Assembly: GCA_023665865.1 (NCBI GenBank)
Contig: JAMPDC010000001.1
Coordinates: forward strand, 88,134-152,133
Length of the DNA stretch: 64,000 nucleotides
Source: Staphylococcus sp.
Lineage (GTDB): Bacteria > Bacteroidota > Bacteroidia > Bacteroidales > Muribaculaceae
Direction: 5' to 3'
Of the stretch, positions 27,976-36,637 are shown piece by piece (positions within the stretch are counted from its first letter, which is position 1; each line of letters starts with the position of its first letter). Both the position numbers and the translations under genes were made by a program. Under the pieces are notes generated by a model. It was not told where the DNA came from. It saw only the letters and a program-made list of their open reading frames with translations, and made no database searches.

Positions 27976-28575
27976 TTAACCGTCCTTCCGGACATCCGTA
28001 CTCATCAGTTTCAACCATTTGCGGTAGCCAAGCAATGCAATCACCGTGTAGATAGCATAAAGGACACAATAGAAATTCAGGCCTTTATAGAAATATAGCC
28101 CGCTACACACTATATCTACCACCAACCATGCGAGCCATTGTTCCGCATATTTCCTCGCCATCATCCACAAGCCTACAATCGAAAGCGCAGTCGTGAAAGC
28201 ATCTGCGACAGGAACGGTGGAATCAGTGAAATTGACCAGAATCCACCATATCGCAGCCCATAGCAGCAACACACCACATGTCACTCCCACCCAAACACGA
28301 GCAGGGGTATGAGTGATCCGCCGCGGCTTACCACCACTGCGAGCCGATCCTCTTGTCCAGGAGATGAAGCCATAGACTGCAATCACAAGGTAATAGATAT
28401 TTATGCCGAAGTCTGCATAAAGTCCTTTGGAATAGTAGATCCACATTGATATCATAGGCATCACCACTGATGCCAACCACACTTTGGCATTGGCATGGTA
28501 TTCCCACCATAGATACAGCAGGCCGATCGTGAAGCCTGTAATCTCAAGCGCGGTATCTAAACTAATCTGTCCCAT
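27976..28575 (-). CDS. pnuT: PnuC-family thiamine transporter (PnuT)
   Basis: 199-residue inner-membrane protein with about seven helices and the PnuC-family landmarks (YLWWEYHANAKVWLASV, SWTRG near 93, GLWMMARKYAEQWLAWLVVD, quoted in part). PnuC relatives carry nicotinamide riboside, but this one is 19 bp behind a TonB receptor under a TPP riboswitch, the context that defines the thiamine transporter PnuT in Bacteroidetes. The expected third gene, a thiamine pyrophosphokinase, is not present after it. Transport specificity rests on context, not on binding residues. Confidence 0.82.
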   Translation of the reverse strand: MGQISLDTALEITGFTIGLLYLWWEYHANAKVWLASVVMPMISMWIYYSKGLYADFGINIYYLVIAVYGFISWTRGSARSGGKPRRITHTPARVWVGVTCGVLLLWAAIWWILVNFTDSTVPVADAFTTALSIVGLWMMARKYAEQWLAWLVVDIVCSGLYFYKGLNFYCVLYAIYTVIALLGYRKWLKLMSTDVRKDG

Positions 28576-28594
28576 AGACTTTATTTAACGGTTC

Positions 28595-30832
28595 TTAAAA
28601 GCGTAAGGTTGCGGTAGCCATCACATGGGCAGGAGCTTGCGCGGCATAACCGGCATATCGGTAGATGACTTTCTCACCACCGTCGACATAGTAGCCGGCA
28701 CCTGCATAACCATTATTGAAATATTTTTTATTGAAAATATTGTAGACTGAAAATCCGATGCGCATCTCCTTCATCCCTCCAAGACTCCTGAACGTATAGC
28801 CCAGATGGAGATCTGACACAAAATAAGAAGCAAGTTTTGCTTCCTCACTGCGGGCATTATTCATGTATTGCTTTCCGACAAAGCGGCTCTGCAGTGAAAC
28901 ATCAGCGCCGTGCCAGTTAAAATTAAAGGCATTGCTGAAGATAAGGTCAGGAGAAAAAGCGATCGGTGTATCACCAAGTTCAAAGGAGATCGGATTAGTC
29001 CATTCGTCCTCATAAATATATTCTACAAAATCTTTGATCCTATTACGCGACAATGTCATGTTGAATTGCCAGTCAAACCATCGGCATGGACGCAGAGCAG
29101 CCTGAAATTCAACGCCCATTCTGTAGGAATCGGGAACATTAACACTGATAGGATTGCCGGTGTCTGACAGTTCGCCGGTAGCGACGAGCTGATCCTTGTA
29201 TAGCATATAATACAAATTGACTCCAAGGGTAAGCAGCCTATTGTTGAAAGTGTAGCCAAGTTCAAAATCATTGAGTCGCTCAGACTCCGGTCGGTGAGCA
29301 GGATCACCGTCGGTGAAGTTGTCGCGTGTCGGCTCTTTCTGCGCCACTGACCATGAGGCAAACGCACGGTGAGCGCCAACCGAATAGTTCAATCCGAGTT
29401 TAGGGTTGAAGAAATTCCACCGACGGTTTATGTCAAGGACAGCCGGCGCCTCTATATTCCAGTCCCAGTTGTCCGACTCCCCTTCTATCGTATAATGTAT
29501 GTGGCGATACTGGAGATCTACATAGGCTGAAAGCTCACGGTTGATCTGATAGTTTGTCCTAAGGAAGAGATTAGAATCAAACTTCCGGCCATAGTTATCG
29601 TAGTATGTCTGCAATGGATCAAGGGGCCCGACATAGTTGCGCACCCATTTAACCTGACCGAAATGATGGCCCTTGAAGTCAGTAACGGCACCTCCGAGGA
29701 CTACATTCCAGTTATCATGGATGTAATTTAACGACATCTGTCCGCCTCCAAACTTGTTGACATTATTTTTAAGACGTATAAGATCGGATTTAGTGACCGT
29801 CTCACCGTCAGGCCCGACGAAAGGTGTAAGTCCATACTCCAGAAGCGTGCGTTTTGTCTTGTACTGGTCATAATAGCCATCATCACAGGTATAATGGAGA
29901 GTGGCATTGAGATGGAAATATTTGCCAAGACGCTGGTTGAGCAGAAGCTGGAAATGGTGCTGTATGTAGTTGTCGAACTGATCACGATAGTAAGCACGGT
30001 TACCATTATTGTCAGTGTATTCACCACAAGGGTTGTATCGGCGGCCAAACTCTGCCATCTGTTCCTTCGACGCATAGTCCCATGCCATGTATGTCTTTTC
30101 CTTACCACCAAAAGCAAGAAGACGGACATTGGTATTATATCCGGAATAAGCCACTTGCCCGAAATAGCTCCACAGCTCCGACGATGCACGCTCGATGTAA
30201 CCGTCGGAGCCAAGATGACTGATACGGGCATCGGCGCTCCAATGATCCGCAAGCAAGCCTGATCCTACACGAATCGTCTGCCTGTTGGTGTTGTAGGCGC
30301 CATAGGCTCCCGACAGTTCCGCATAAGAATCCTCGGAGGGTGCATCGGTGATCATATTGACACTCGCTCCAAATGCTCCGGCACCGTTAGTCGACGTTCC
30401 GGCACCCCGCTGTATCTGCACATCGCCCAATGAGGATGCAAGATCGGGCATATTCACCCAATAGACATTATGGCTTTCAGGATTGTTGATAGGGACACCG
30501 TTGGCGGTAACATTGATTCGAGAGCCGTCCGTTCCACGTATTCTCATCGATGTATATCCGACGCCACCACCTGCGTCAGAAGTCGTGGTTACCGAGGGGG
30601 TCATCTGCAGGAGATATGTCATATCCCTGCCATCGTTGTTTCTAAGCAGTTCGCGCTTCTTGATATTGGTGAATGCGATCGGAGTGCGGGCCGTAGCACG
30701 GTTGGCCACAACCTCTACCTGGTTCAACACCACTTTCAGTGAATCACTGTCATCTTTAGCGACTACAGAAGCAGACGCACTGAGGCTCACACCTCCTGCC
30801 AGGAGGAAAGCCGGAAGAACGATTCTTCTCAT
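28595..30832 (-). CDS. TonB-dependent outer-membrane receptor for thiamine
   Basis: 745 residues. A signal peptide (MRRIVLPAFLLAGGVSLSASA) leads to a short N-terminus, a plug domain at about 60-170 (RDMTYLLQMTPSV, MRIRGTDGSRINVTANGVPINN, AFGASVNM) and a 22-strand barrel ending in the outer-membrane sorting signal ATATLRF. A SusC-type carboxypeptidase-like N-terminal domain is absent, so it is a classic small-ligand receptor. It begins six bases after the TPP aptamer, which marks it as the thiamine receptor (Omr1-type) working with PnuT. Confidence 0.9.
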   Translation of the reverse strand: MRRIVLPAFLLAGGVSLSASASVVAKDDSDSLKVVLNQVEVVANRATARTPIAFTNIKKRELLRNNDGRDMTYLLQMTPSVTTTSDAGGGVGYTSMRIRGTDGSRINVTANGVPINNPESHNVYWVNMPDLASSLGDVQIQRGAGTSTNGAGAFGASVNMITDAPSEDSYAELSGAYGAYNTNRQTIRVGSGLLADHWSADARISHLGSDGYIERASSELWSYFGQVAYSGYNTNVRLLAFGGKEKTYMAWDYASKEQMAEFGRRYNPCGEYTDNNGNRAYYRDQFDNYIQHHFQLLLNQRLGKYFHLNATLHYTCDDGYYDQYKTKRTLLEYGLTPFVGPDGETVTKSDLIRLKNNVNKFGGGQMSLNYIHDNWNVVLGGAVTDFKGHHFGQVKWVRNYVGPLDPLQTYYDNYGRKFDSNLFLRTNYQINRELSAYVDLQYRHIHYTIEGESDNWDWNIEAPAVLDINRRWNFFNPKLGLNYSVGAHRAFASWSVAQKEPTRDNFTDGDPAHRPESERLNDFELGYTFNNRLLTLGVNLYYMLYKDQLVATGELSDTGNPISVNVPDSYRMGVEFQAALRPCRWFDWQFNMTLSRNRIKDFVEYIYEDEWTNPISFELGDTPIAFSPDLIFSNAFNFNWHGADVSLQSRFVGKQYMNNARSEEAKLASYFVSDLHLGYTFRSLGGMKEMRIGFSVYNIFNKKYFNNGYAGAGYYVDGGEKVIYRYAGYAAQAPAHVMATATLRF

Positions 30833-30838
30833 AATTTT

Positions 30839-30936
30839 TTCTCTACGCCGGTATTACCCGGATCAGGTTCAAAGGGTATAATCTCAGACCAGCCTCATCA
30901 CTCTTTTATGTGGGATATGGCTTGGACACCCCTAAA
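30839..30936 (-). promoter_or_regulatory. TPP riboswitch (THI element)
   Basis: Read on the minus strand the conserved core elements occur in order: AGGGGTGTCC near 30933-30924, CTGAGATTATACCC near 30887-30874, GAACCTGATCCGGGTAATAC near 30871-30852, and CGGCGTAGAGAA at its end. These are the helices and TPP-binding loops of the thi-box. The aptamer ends about six bases before the receptor ATG, which favours control at the level of translation start, with thiamine pyrophosphate turning the operon off. Confidence 0.95.
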
Positions 30937-30992
30937 ATAAATATGTATCAATATATCTCTTGGAATTGATGGCTTTGCGCCGGATTCCGCCG

Positions 30993-31000
30993 CAAAGTTA
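30993..31000 (-). promoter_or_regulatory. -7 box of the TPP-controlled operon
   Basis: TAACTTTG on the minus strand, with a predicted start near 30987, about 50 nt before the aptamer. The TTG element is not evident. The divergent gene has its own -7 box at 31147-31154, so the 31001-31244 interval is otherwise only leader and spacer. Confidence 0.6.
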
Positions 31001-31146
31001 GCAATTTATGCCCAATGCGTGACAGATTTCTTAAGATTTTATCACAAAACATTAACTTTTGTAGATAAGCGGGTGATGGAGTATCAAAATGCGACAGAAT
31101 GTAAGATAATATTGAAATATGATCAGTAATTATGAAAAAAAATGCC

Positions 31147-31154
31147 TAATTTTG
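31147..31154 (+). promoter_or_regulatory. -7 box of the REC/PEP-binding protein gene
   Basis: TAATTTTG on the plus strand, about 90 bases before the ATG at 31245. No TTG at the standard distance. Confidence 0.45.
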
Positions 31155-31244
31155 TCACAAATAAATATCTGTCGCCTAATCCGCACAAGACATCCGTACC
31201 GATAGGGGTCAATTTTCATCTGTAACTTAACTCACTTCATAGCT

Positions 31245-34200
31245 ATGACCGACGACGAAGCTTTAAGCCAATTATACTTTAAGGACACAGCCTTCCACAA
31301 TCTCATGCAGAAGCGCATCTTCAACGTGCTGCTTATCGCATCGGCCTACGATGCCTTCATGATGGAAGAAGATGGCCGTGTGGAAGAACAGCTCTACTTC
31401 GAATACACATCGCTCAATCTGTCGTCGCCACCGCGTGTGACACGCGCGCTCAACTCGGCTGAAGCTCTCGAGATCATGAAGACCAAGAGCTTTGACCTCG
31501 TCATCATGATGCCGGGCAACGACGTCAGTGAGACATTTACCGGAGCCCGACGCATACGTGAGGATTATCCCGACATGCCGATAATCGTGCTCACACCGTT
31601 TTCCAAGGAAGTATCAAGACGCTTGTCAAACGAGGACTTCTCGGGCATCGACTACGTGTTCTCATGGCTCGGCAATGTCGATCTGCTCCTTGCAATCATC
31701 AAGTTGCTCGAAGACAAGATGAATGCCGATAACGACATCAACAATGTCGGTGTCCAGATGATTCTTCTTGTCGAGGACTCGGTCAGATTCTATTCGTCGG
31801 TACTCCCGATCGTCTATAAATTCATCCTCAAGCAATCGCGCGAGTTCTCAACAGAAGCGCTCAACGAGCACGAACAGATGCTCCGCATGCGCGGACGTCC
31901 AAAAGTGATGCTCGCGCGTGACTATGAGGAGGCTCTGGAACTTTATGACAGGTATAGCGAGCATATCCTCGGCGTCATCAGCGACGTGTCATTCATGCAC
32001 GAGGGCAAGAAAGACTCTAAGGCAGGCATCAAGCTCGCGCGTGAGCTCCGTGAACGCGACCCTTATCTACCGCTGATCATCGAGAGCTCGGAGATTGAAA
32101 ATGCCCATGACGTCACAGAGCTCGGTGGCACTTTCATCGACAAGAATTCCAAAAAATTTCCTGTCGATCTTGGCAAGGCGATCATAAATAACTTCGGTTT
32201 TGGCGACTTCGTGATCAGAAATCCGGAGAGCGGTGAGGAGATCTTCCGCATAAAATCGCTCAAGGATCTGCAAAAAAACATCTTCGACATCCCTGCCGAA
32301 GCCCTCTACTGGCACGCTTCATTCAACGATATCTCCCGTTGGCTATACTCACGGGCAATGTTTCCGATAGCCAATGTCATCAAGCATCACAGATTCCGCG
32401 ATCTCAAAGACGCGCCTCATGTGCGTCAGCTCTTTTTCGATCTTATTGTCAAATACAGGAAGATGAAAAACCGCGGCGTGGTGGCCATATTCCAGAAAGA
32501 GCGTTTCGACCACTACTCCAACTTCGCCCGTATCGGCCAGGGTTCGCTCGGAGGCAAAGGCCGCGGCCTCGCCTTCATCGACTCCATCATAAAGAAGAAT
32601 CCCGTGTGTGACAATTTCGACGGGATCACCATCACCATCCCGCGCACCGTCGTCCTTTGCACCGACATCTTCGATGAGTTCATGGAGACCAACAAGCTCT
32701 ACCCTATCGCGCTGAGCAATGCTCCCGACGAAGAGATCCTCAACCACTTCCTCCGCGGAAAACTTCCACGCAGGATCAAGGATGATCTCCTGGCACTGTT
32801 TGAAGTTGTCGACACCCCTATAGCTGTCCGTAGCTCGAGTCTGCTCGAGGATTCTCACTATCAGCCATTTGCCGGAATCTATTCGACTTACATGGTGCCG
32901 AAGATCAAGAATCCCGAGGAGATGCTCAAGATGGTCACAAGTGCCATCAAGGGTGTCTACGCCTCAGTATTTTATGCCGACTCCAAAGCATATATGACAG
33001 CCACGTCCAACGTCATTGACCAGGAGAAGATGGCAGTCATATTGCAGGAAGTTGTCGGTAAAGATGTCGACGGCTACTATTTCCCGTCTTTCTCAGGAGT
33101 AGGCCGCTCTCTCAACTACTACCCGCTGAACGACGAGAAGCCTGAGGACGGAGTGGCGGAGGTTGCTGTCGGACTGGGTAAATATATCGTTGACGGTGGT
33201 CTGGCGCTCCGCTTTTCGCCACGCCACCCGGAGAATGTTTTGCAGACATCAGAACTGTCGCTTGCCCTGCGTGACACACAGACACGCATGTATGCCCTCG
33301 ATATGAAGGGAAATGAGCGTGAGATCACTCTCTCAGGACAAAAACTGACTTCTCCACTCCCCTCCCTTTCCCATCTCAAGGTTGACGATGGCTACAATGT
33401 GGCCAAGCTCCGCGTTCAGGACATGGCTGAAAAAGGCGCGTTGAAATATATGGTGTCAACTTTCGACTTCCGCGACAACATCATCCGCGACAATGATTTC
33501 GGCGAAGGACGCCGCGTCGTGACATTCAACAATATCCTGAAGCATAAAGTCTACCCGCTTGCCGAAGCTGTTGACTTCATGCTGACCACAGGCCAACGCG
33601 CTATGCAGCGTCCGGTGGAAATCGAATTTGCCGGCATGGTCAACCCTGACAAAGATTCAAAGGGCAGACTATATTGGTTGCAGATCCGACCGATTGTCGA
33701 CAGAAAGGAGACGGTCGACGAAGCGCTCATGGCTACCCCCGATGACAAATTGCTGCTTAAGTCAGGAACTGCACTCGGACATGGCAACATCGAAGGTGTA
33801 AACACCGTGGTCTACGTACGTCCCGAGAAATTCTCGTCAAGCAACAATTCACTCATAGCCCGCGAAATAGAGAAAATCAACCGTGGCTTCCTCGACCGTG
33901 AGGAGCGCTATGTGCTCATCGGGCCCGGACGCTGGGGCTCTTCGGACACGGCTCTCGGCATACCTGTGAAATGGCCGGCAATATCCGCTGCCAGATTGAT
34001 TGTCGAATCGTCGCTTCCCAACTATCGTATCGAACCGAGCCAGGGAACTCACTTCTTCCAGAATCTGACATCGTTTGGTGTAGCCTATTTCACCATTGAC
34101 ACAAACGCCCGGCGCAGGGAAGGCGAGCCGGTGACCGATCTCTATGATGTCGAATATCTCAACTCCCGTCCCGCAGTCTACGAAAGCGACTTCGTCAGGA

Positions 34201-34277
34201 TAGTCACCTTCCCCCAGCCTCTTGCCATAGGAGTCAACGGGCTCAAGGGCACCGGCGTGGTGGTCAAACCTGAATAA
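31245..34277 (+). CDS. PEP/pyruvate-binding domain protein with two receiver-like domains
   Basis: 1010 residues, cytosolic, in a Bacteroidetes family of unknown role. Residues about 25-155 and 172-320 resemble response-regulator receiver domains. In the first the phosphorylatable Asp is replaced (FDLVIMMPG); in the second LLVEDS and Asp247 in GVISDVSF are kept. Residues about 425-770 form a PPDK/PEP-synthase ATP-grasp domain (GQGSLGGKGRG, VRSSSLLEDSHYQPFAGIY near 528). The C-terminus has GPGRWGSSDTALGIPVKW. The phosphohistidine swivel domain (GGxTSHAA) and the TIM-barrel of a full PEP synthase are missing, so it should not be called PEP synthase. It is monocistronic, ending in a 26-bp terminator. 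Confidence 0.85.
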   Translation: MTDDEALSQLYFKDTAFHNLMQKRIFNVLLIASAYDAFMMEEDGRVEEQLYFEYTSLNLSSPPRVTRALNSAEALEIMKTKSFDLVIMMPGNDVSETFTGARRIREDYPDMPIIVLTPFSKEVSRRLSNEDFSGIDYVFSWLGNVDLLLAIIKLLEDKMNADNDINNVGVQMILLVEDSVRFYSSVLPIVYKFILKQSREFSTEALNEHEQMLRMRGRPKVMLARDYEEALELYDRYSEHILGVISDVSFMHEGKKDSKAGIKLARELRERDPYLPLIIESSEIENAHDVTELGGTFIDKNSKKFPVDLGKAIINNFGFGDFVIRNPESGEEIFRIKSLKDLQKNIFDIPAEALYWHASFNDISRWLYSRAMFPIANVIKHHRFRDLKDAPHVRQLFFDLIVKYRKMKNRGVVAIFQKERFDHYSNFARIGQGSLGGKGRGLAFIDSIIKKNPVCDNFDGITITIPRTVVLCTDIFDEFMETNKLYPIALSNAPDEEILNHFLRGKLPRRIKDDLLALFEVVDTPIAVRSSSLLEDSHYQPFAGIYSTYMVPKIKNPEEMLKMVTSAIKGVYASVFYADSKAYMTATSNVIDQEKMAVILQEVVGKDVDGYYFPSFSGVGRSLNYYPLNDEKPEDGVAEVAVGLGKYIVDGGLALRFSPRHPENVLQTSELSLALRDTQTRMYALDMKGNEREITLSGQKLTSPLPSLSHLKVDDGYNVAKLRVQDMAEKGALKYMVSTFDFRDNIIRDNDFGEGRRVVTFNNILKHKVYPLAEAVDFMLTTGQRAMQRPVEIEFAGMVNPDKDSKGRLYWLQIRPIVDRKETVDEALMATPDDKLLLKSGTALGHGNIEGVNTVVYVRPEKFSSSNNSLIAREIEKINRGFLDREERYVLIGPGRWGSSDTALGIPVKWPAISAARLIVESSLPNYRIEPSQGTHFFQNLTSFGVAYFTIDTNARRREGEPVTDLYDVEYLNSRPAVYESDFVRIVTFPQPLAIGVNGLKGTGVVVKPE

Positions 34278-34303
34278 AGCGCCAATAGCCCCGCAAAGCA
34301 TAT

Positions 34304-34362
34304 CATATTAAAAGGACAGCGGTGAATCGATAATCCCGATTCACCGCTGTCCTTTTAATATG
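34304..34362. terminator. Two-way terminator after the REC/PEP-binding gene
   Basis: A perfect 26-bp stem (34304-34329 with 34337-34362) and a 7-base loop, with A/T tracts within the arms. It separates the plus-strand gene from the convergent barrel gene. Confidence 0.9.
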
Positions 34363-34382
34363 CCTTTTATCCGAGAAAATGT

Positions 34383-35156
34383 CTAAAATATATATCCGAA
34401 TCCGAGATTCAGATAGATGGGATACATGTTGAATGAGACTGTCTTAAACGTACTGTTGAAGATATCATTGAGACCCCATGTCAGATTTGCGTTGACCGAC
34501 AGGCGCTTGAATGCGCGCCATGAACCACCGCATTGCAGTCCCCACTGGAAACGGCGCAAGTCATCGCCGAAATCATAATTAGCCTCGGCATCACCTTCAA
34601 ACGAAACCTTGTTGCCGGTCGGATCACCTTCGCGGAGATAGCCGTCAAACACATGGCCGTCAAACTCGTTTGTGAACGCATAGGCGACATACGGACCAAA
34701 GTTCAGATTCCAGCGGTCTGAGATCTTGAAGATCGCCACAACGGGAATTGTCAGCTGCTGCGTAGAATAGCGGGTCTGCACATGTCCGGTCCACTTACCG
34801 CTGAGTCTCTTTCCATCCTGTATGATTTCCATACCATAGTTCTTGACAGTCGCCTCAGTCTCCATGCCTCTTGTCTCGAGACGAAAACCGGCCCTGACAC
34901 CCCAGCGTGAGTCTTTCCCGAGCCACTTGGTGACATTGGTACCGATCTGGAGGTTCAGGTGAGGACGATAGGTATTTATCTCACGGATTTCTGCCGGGAG
35001 AGGGAGCGGAGAAGCGCCGCCGATGTTGACACCGGCATTCACCTCATATTCCAGACCTAAAGCGACAGAACGCCAGATGCTCCCCGGGCGCTCGGTCTGA
35101 GCCATAACACAAATGGAACTGAACAGTGTGGCTATAAGCAATATATATTTTTTCAT
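34383..35156 (-). CDS. Outer-membrane beta-barrel protein
   Basis: 257 residues: signal peptide MKKYILLIATLFSSICVMAQ, then alternating strands with aromatic girdles (RWGVRAGFRLETRG, RWNLNFGPYVAYAF, RRFQWGLQCGGSW) and a terminal YPIYLNLGFGYIF that ends in Phe, as barrel proteins do. It is like the PorT/OmpW-sized barrels of Bacteroidetes; ligand unknown. It follows the PCMD lipoprotein gene by 22 bp on the same strand, so the two likely work together at the outer membrane. Confidence 0.85.
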   Translation of the reverse strand: MKKYILLIATLFSSICVMAQTERPGSIWRSVALGLEYEVNAGVNIGGASPLPLPAEIREINTYRPHLNLQIGTNVTKWLGKDSRWGVRAGFRLETRGMETEATVKNYGMEIIQDGKRLSGKWTGHVQTRYSTQQLTIPVVAIFKISDRWNLNFGPYVAYAFTNEFDGHVFDGYLREGDPTGNKVSFEGDAEANYDFGDDLRRFQWGLQCGGSWRAFKRLSVNANLTWGLNDIFNSTFKTVSFNMYPIYLNLGFGYIF

Positions 35157-35178
35157 TGCGATGCTTTATTATCGTTGG

Positions 35179-36324
35179 TTATTGACATGTGATTTCGAGT
35201 TCATCGACCATCAGTGTGCTACCTATAGCTCCGGAGAAATAATCGCCGTCCATACTTGAACTCATCACAACGGTGATGCTATAACGGCCGTTAACCAATT
35301 TGTCAGGATCGATTTCCTTTCCCGGGCGGAACACGAACGGCAGATGGAAATATGTCCAGTCCGAAGCTCCGAGTCGCTGCTCCGCACTTATACGGGCGAC
35401 CGCGATGATATTGGGGTTGTCGTCGCTCAAAACGTTTGACCCGTCGAGATATTCCATATCGGCGGTCGACTCATAGAACACTGAGTAGACATTACACTCA
35501 TCCTGCTTTCCGGGCACAGCTTCAAGTTTGCCCGGCGCTGTGGGGCTGAATTGCTCATAGACCTCACCGGGAGTATATTTATAGTACCCGCTGAAATATC
35601 TTGGGACGCTATAGAACGGAGTTCCGAATTTTGTGGCCTGGAGTGGTTTGGCTACAGCATTAGTGACATCAAACTTTCCTATGAAAAGATTGCCGGCGGC
35701 GAGAGGTTTGTTGACCATAGCTCCCCACGGGCCTGTTGTCCTCGTGATCAGGACAGCACACTTGCCCTTCTTTCCGCCCTCGTTTGCCTGAAATGTAGGA
35801 TAAGAATCAGGGCCTGCTGTGCCATTGGTCAAGGCGAAACCCGGATTTCCGCTCGCCCACACCATCGTGTCGCGCTTATGGGTCTCGCTGTCGATATTAA
35901 TATCGAGAAACTCATCGTATGAACCGCCTTGTGAGGTGAAGACCTTGCGGACATCCTCAAAGGCATAGTTTAGATTTATCGCATTGTTGCGCTGCACCGC
36001 CACGGTGTAGGTCTTATGCCATTCGCCATCCTGCGAGGTGACGACATAAGTCTGGGGTTCGGTGAAATCAAGCATTGTACCGCTCGCGGGAGTGATTGTC
36101 GCGCCGGGTGTAAGCTCAAACTCCGGAGCAAGCTCTGTCACATTGACATGGTTTTTCACAATCAGAGTCACGCGGTCGTTTTCAATGATAGGACGTCGGT
36201 TCAGGTCATCGTCAGGCAGAGTCACGGCAACGATATCACACTCTGCATTGAGCGGCTCCTTTTTGATACATGACGCAGCTGTCAGAACGAAGCTCATGAT
36301 GAGCATCAAGTTGACAATTCTCAT
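35179..36324 (-). CDS. PCMD domain lipoprotein
   Basis: 381 residues. The lipobox LTAASC puts the acylated Cys near residue 19. A first small domain (about 25-115, with PIIENDRVTLIVKNHVNVTELAPEFELTPGATITPASG, quoted only for pattern as LAPEFELTPGATITPASG) resembles the DUF5018-like beta-sandwich of gut surface lipoproteins. The rest is a PCMD domain (putative carbohydrate metabolism domain): AFEDV, WASGNPGFALTN, KFDVTNA, FHLPFVFRPGKEIDPDKL, ISVVMSSS-like SITVVMSSS with DGDYFSGAIGSTLMVDELEI. PCMD proteins are surface-exposed and often sit in glycan-use loci; no enzyme is nearby. A TAAATTTG box at 36416-36423 gives a leader near 86 nt. Confidence 0.82.
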   Translation of the reverse strand: MRIVNLMLIMSFVLTAASCIKKEPLNAECDIVAVTLPDDDLNRRPIIENDRVTLIVKNHVNVTELAPEFELTPGATITPASGTMLDFTEPQTYVVTSQDGEWHKTYTVAVQRNNAINLNYAFEDVRKVFTSQGGSYDEFLDINIDSETHKRDTMVWASGNPGFALTNGTAGPDSYPTFQANEGGKKGKCAVLITRTTGPWGAMVNKPLAAGNLFIGKFDVTNAVAKPLQATKFGTPFYSVPRYFSGYYKYTPGEVYEQFSPTAPGKLEAVPGKQDECNVYSVFYESTADMEYLDGSNVLSDDNPNIIAVARISAEQRLGASDWTYFHLPFVFRPGKEIDPDKLVNGRYSITVVMSSSMDGDYFSGAIGSTLMVDELEITCQ

Positions 36325-36637
36325 AATCTGGTTACTATTCTTATTATAATAAGGTATATGGTCGGGATATATGGTCTCCGCAACAATCTACGGCAACATT
36401 ATCTCAACTTAGCGACAAATTTACGCATTTTTATCCATCTATGTCACATTATTTGCGTTTTTTACCGACAATTTCGTCATTTTGGCGCCTAAACTGCTTT
36501 TTTTAATCATGATGTTAACATAATAATAGTAAATATTATGTACCTTTGCCACACATTAGTAAATGAAACGACTATTTTTCACGCTTCACATTTACGATTA
36601 ACGCCTCAATATTTACCAATCATATATTCAACTGTTT
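36325..36637. promoter_or_regulatory. Divergent promoter region of PCMD and calycin genes
   Basis: TAAATTTG on minus at 36416-36423 serves the lipoprotein operon, and TACCTTTG on plus at 36541-36548 serves the calycin-domain gene. The 117 bases between are AT-rich and hold no reading frame; they could carry a shared control site, but I see no clear repeat. Confidence 0.55.

Noticed and set aside
27976-28575. Nicotinamide riboside transporter PnuC
   Set aside because: The TPP riboswitch and TonB receptor context points to thiamine instead.
31245-34277. Call as PEP synthase or pyruvate phosphate dikinase
   Set aside because: The phosphohistidine swivel and PEP/pyruvate barrel domains are absent; only the nucleotide-binding part matches.
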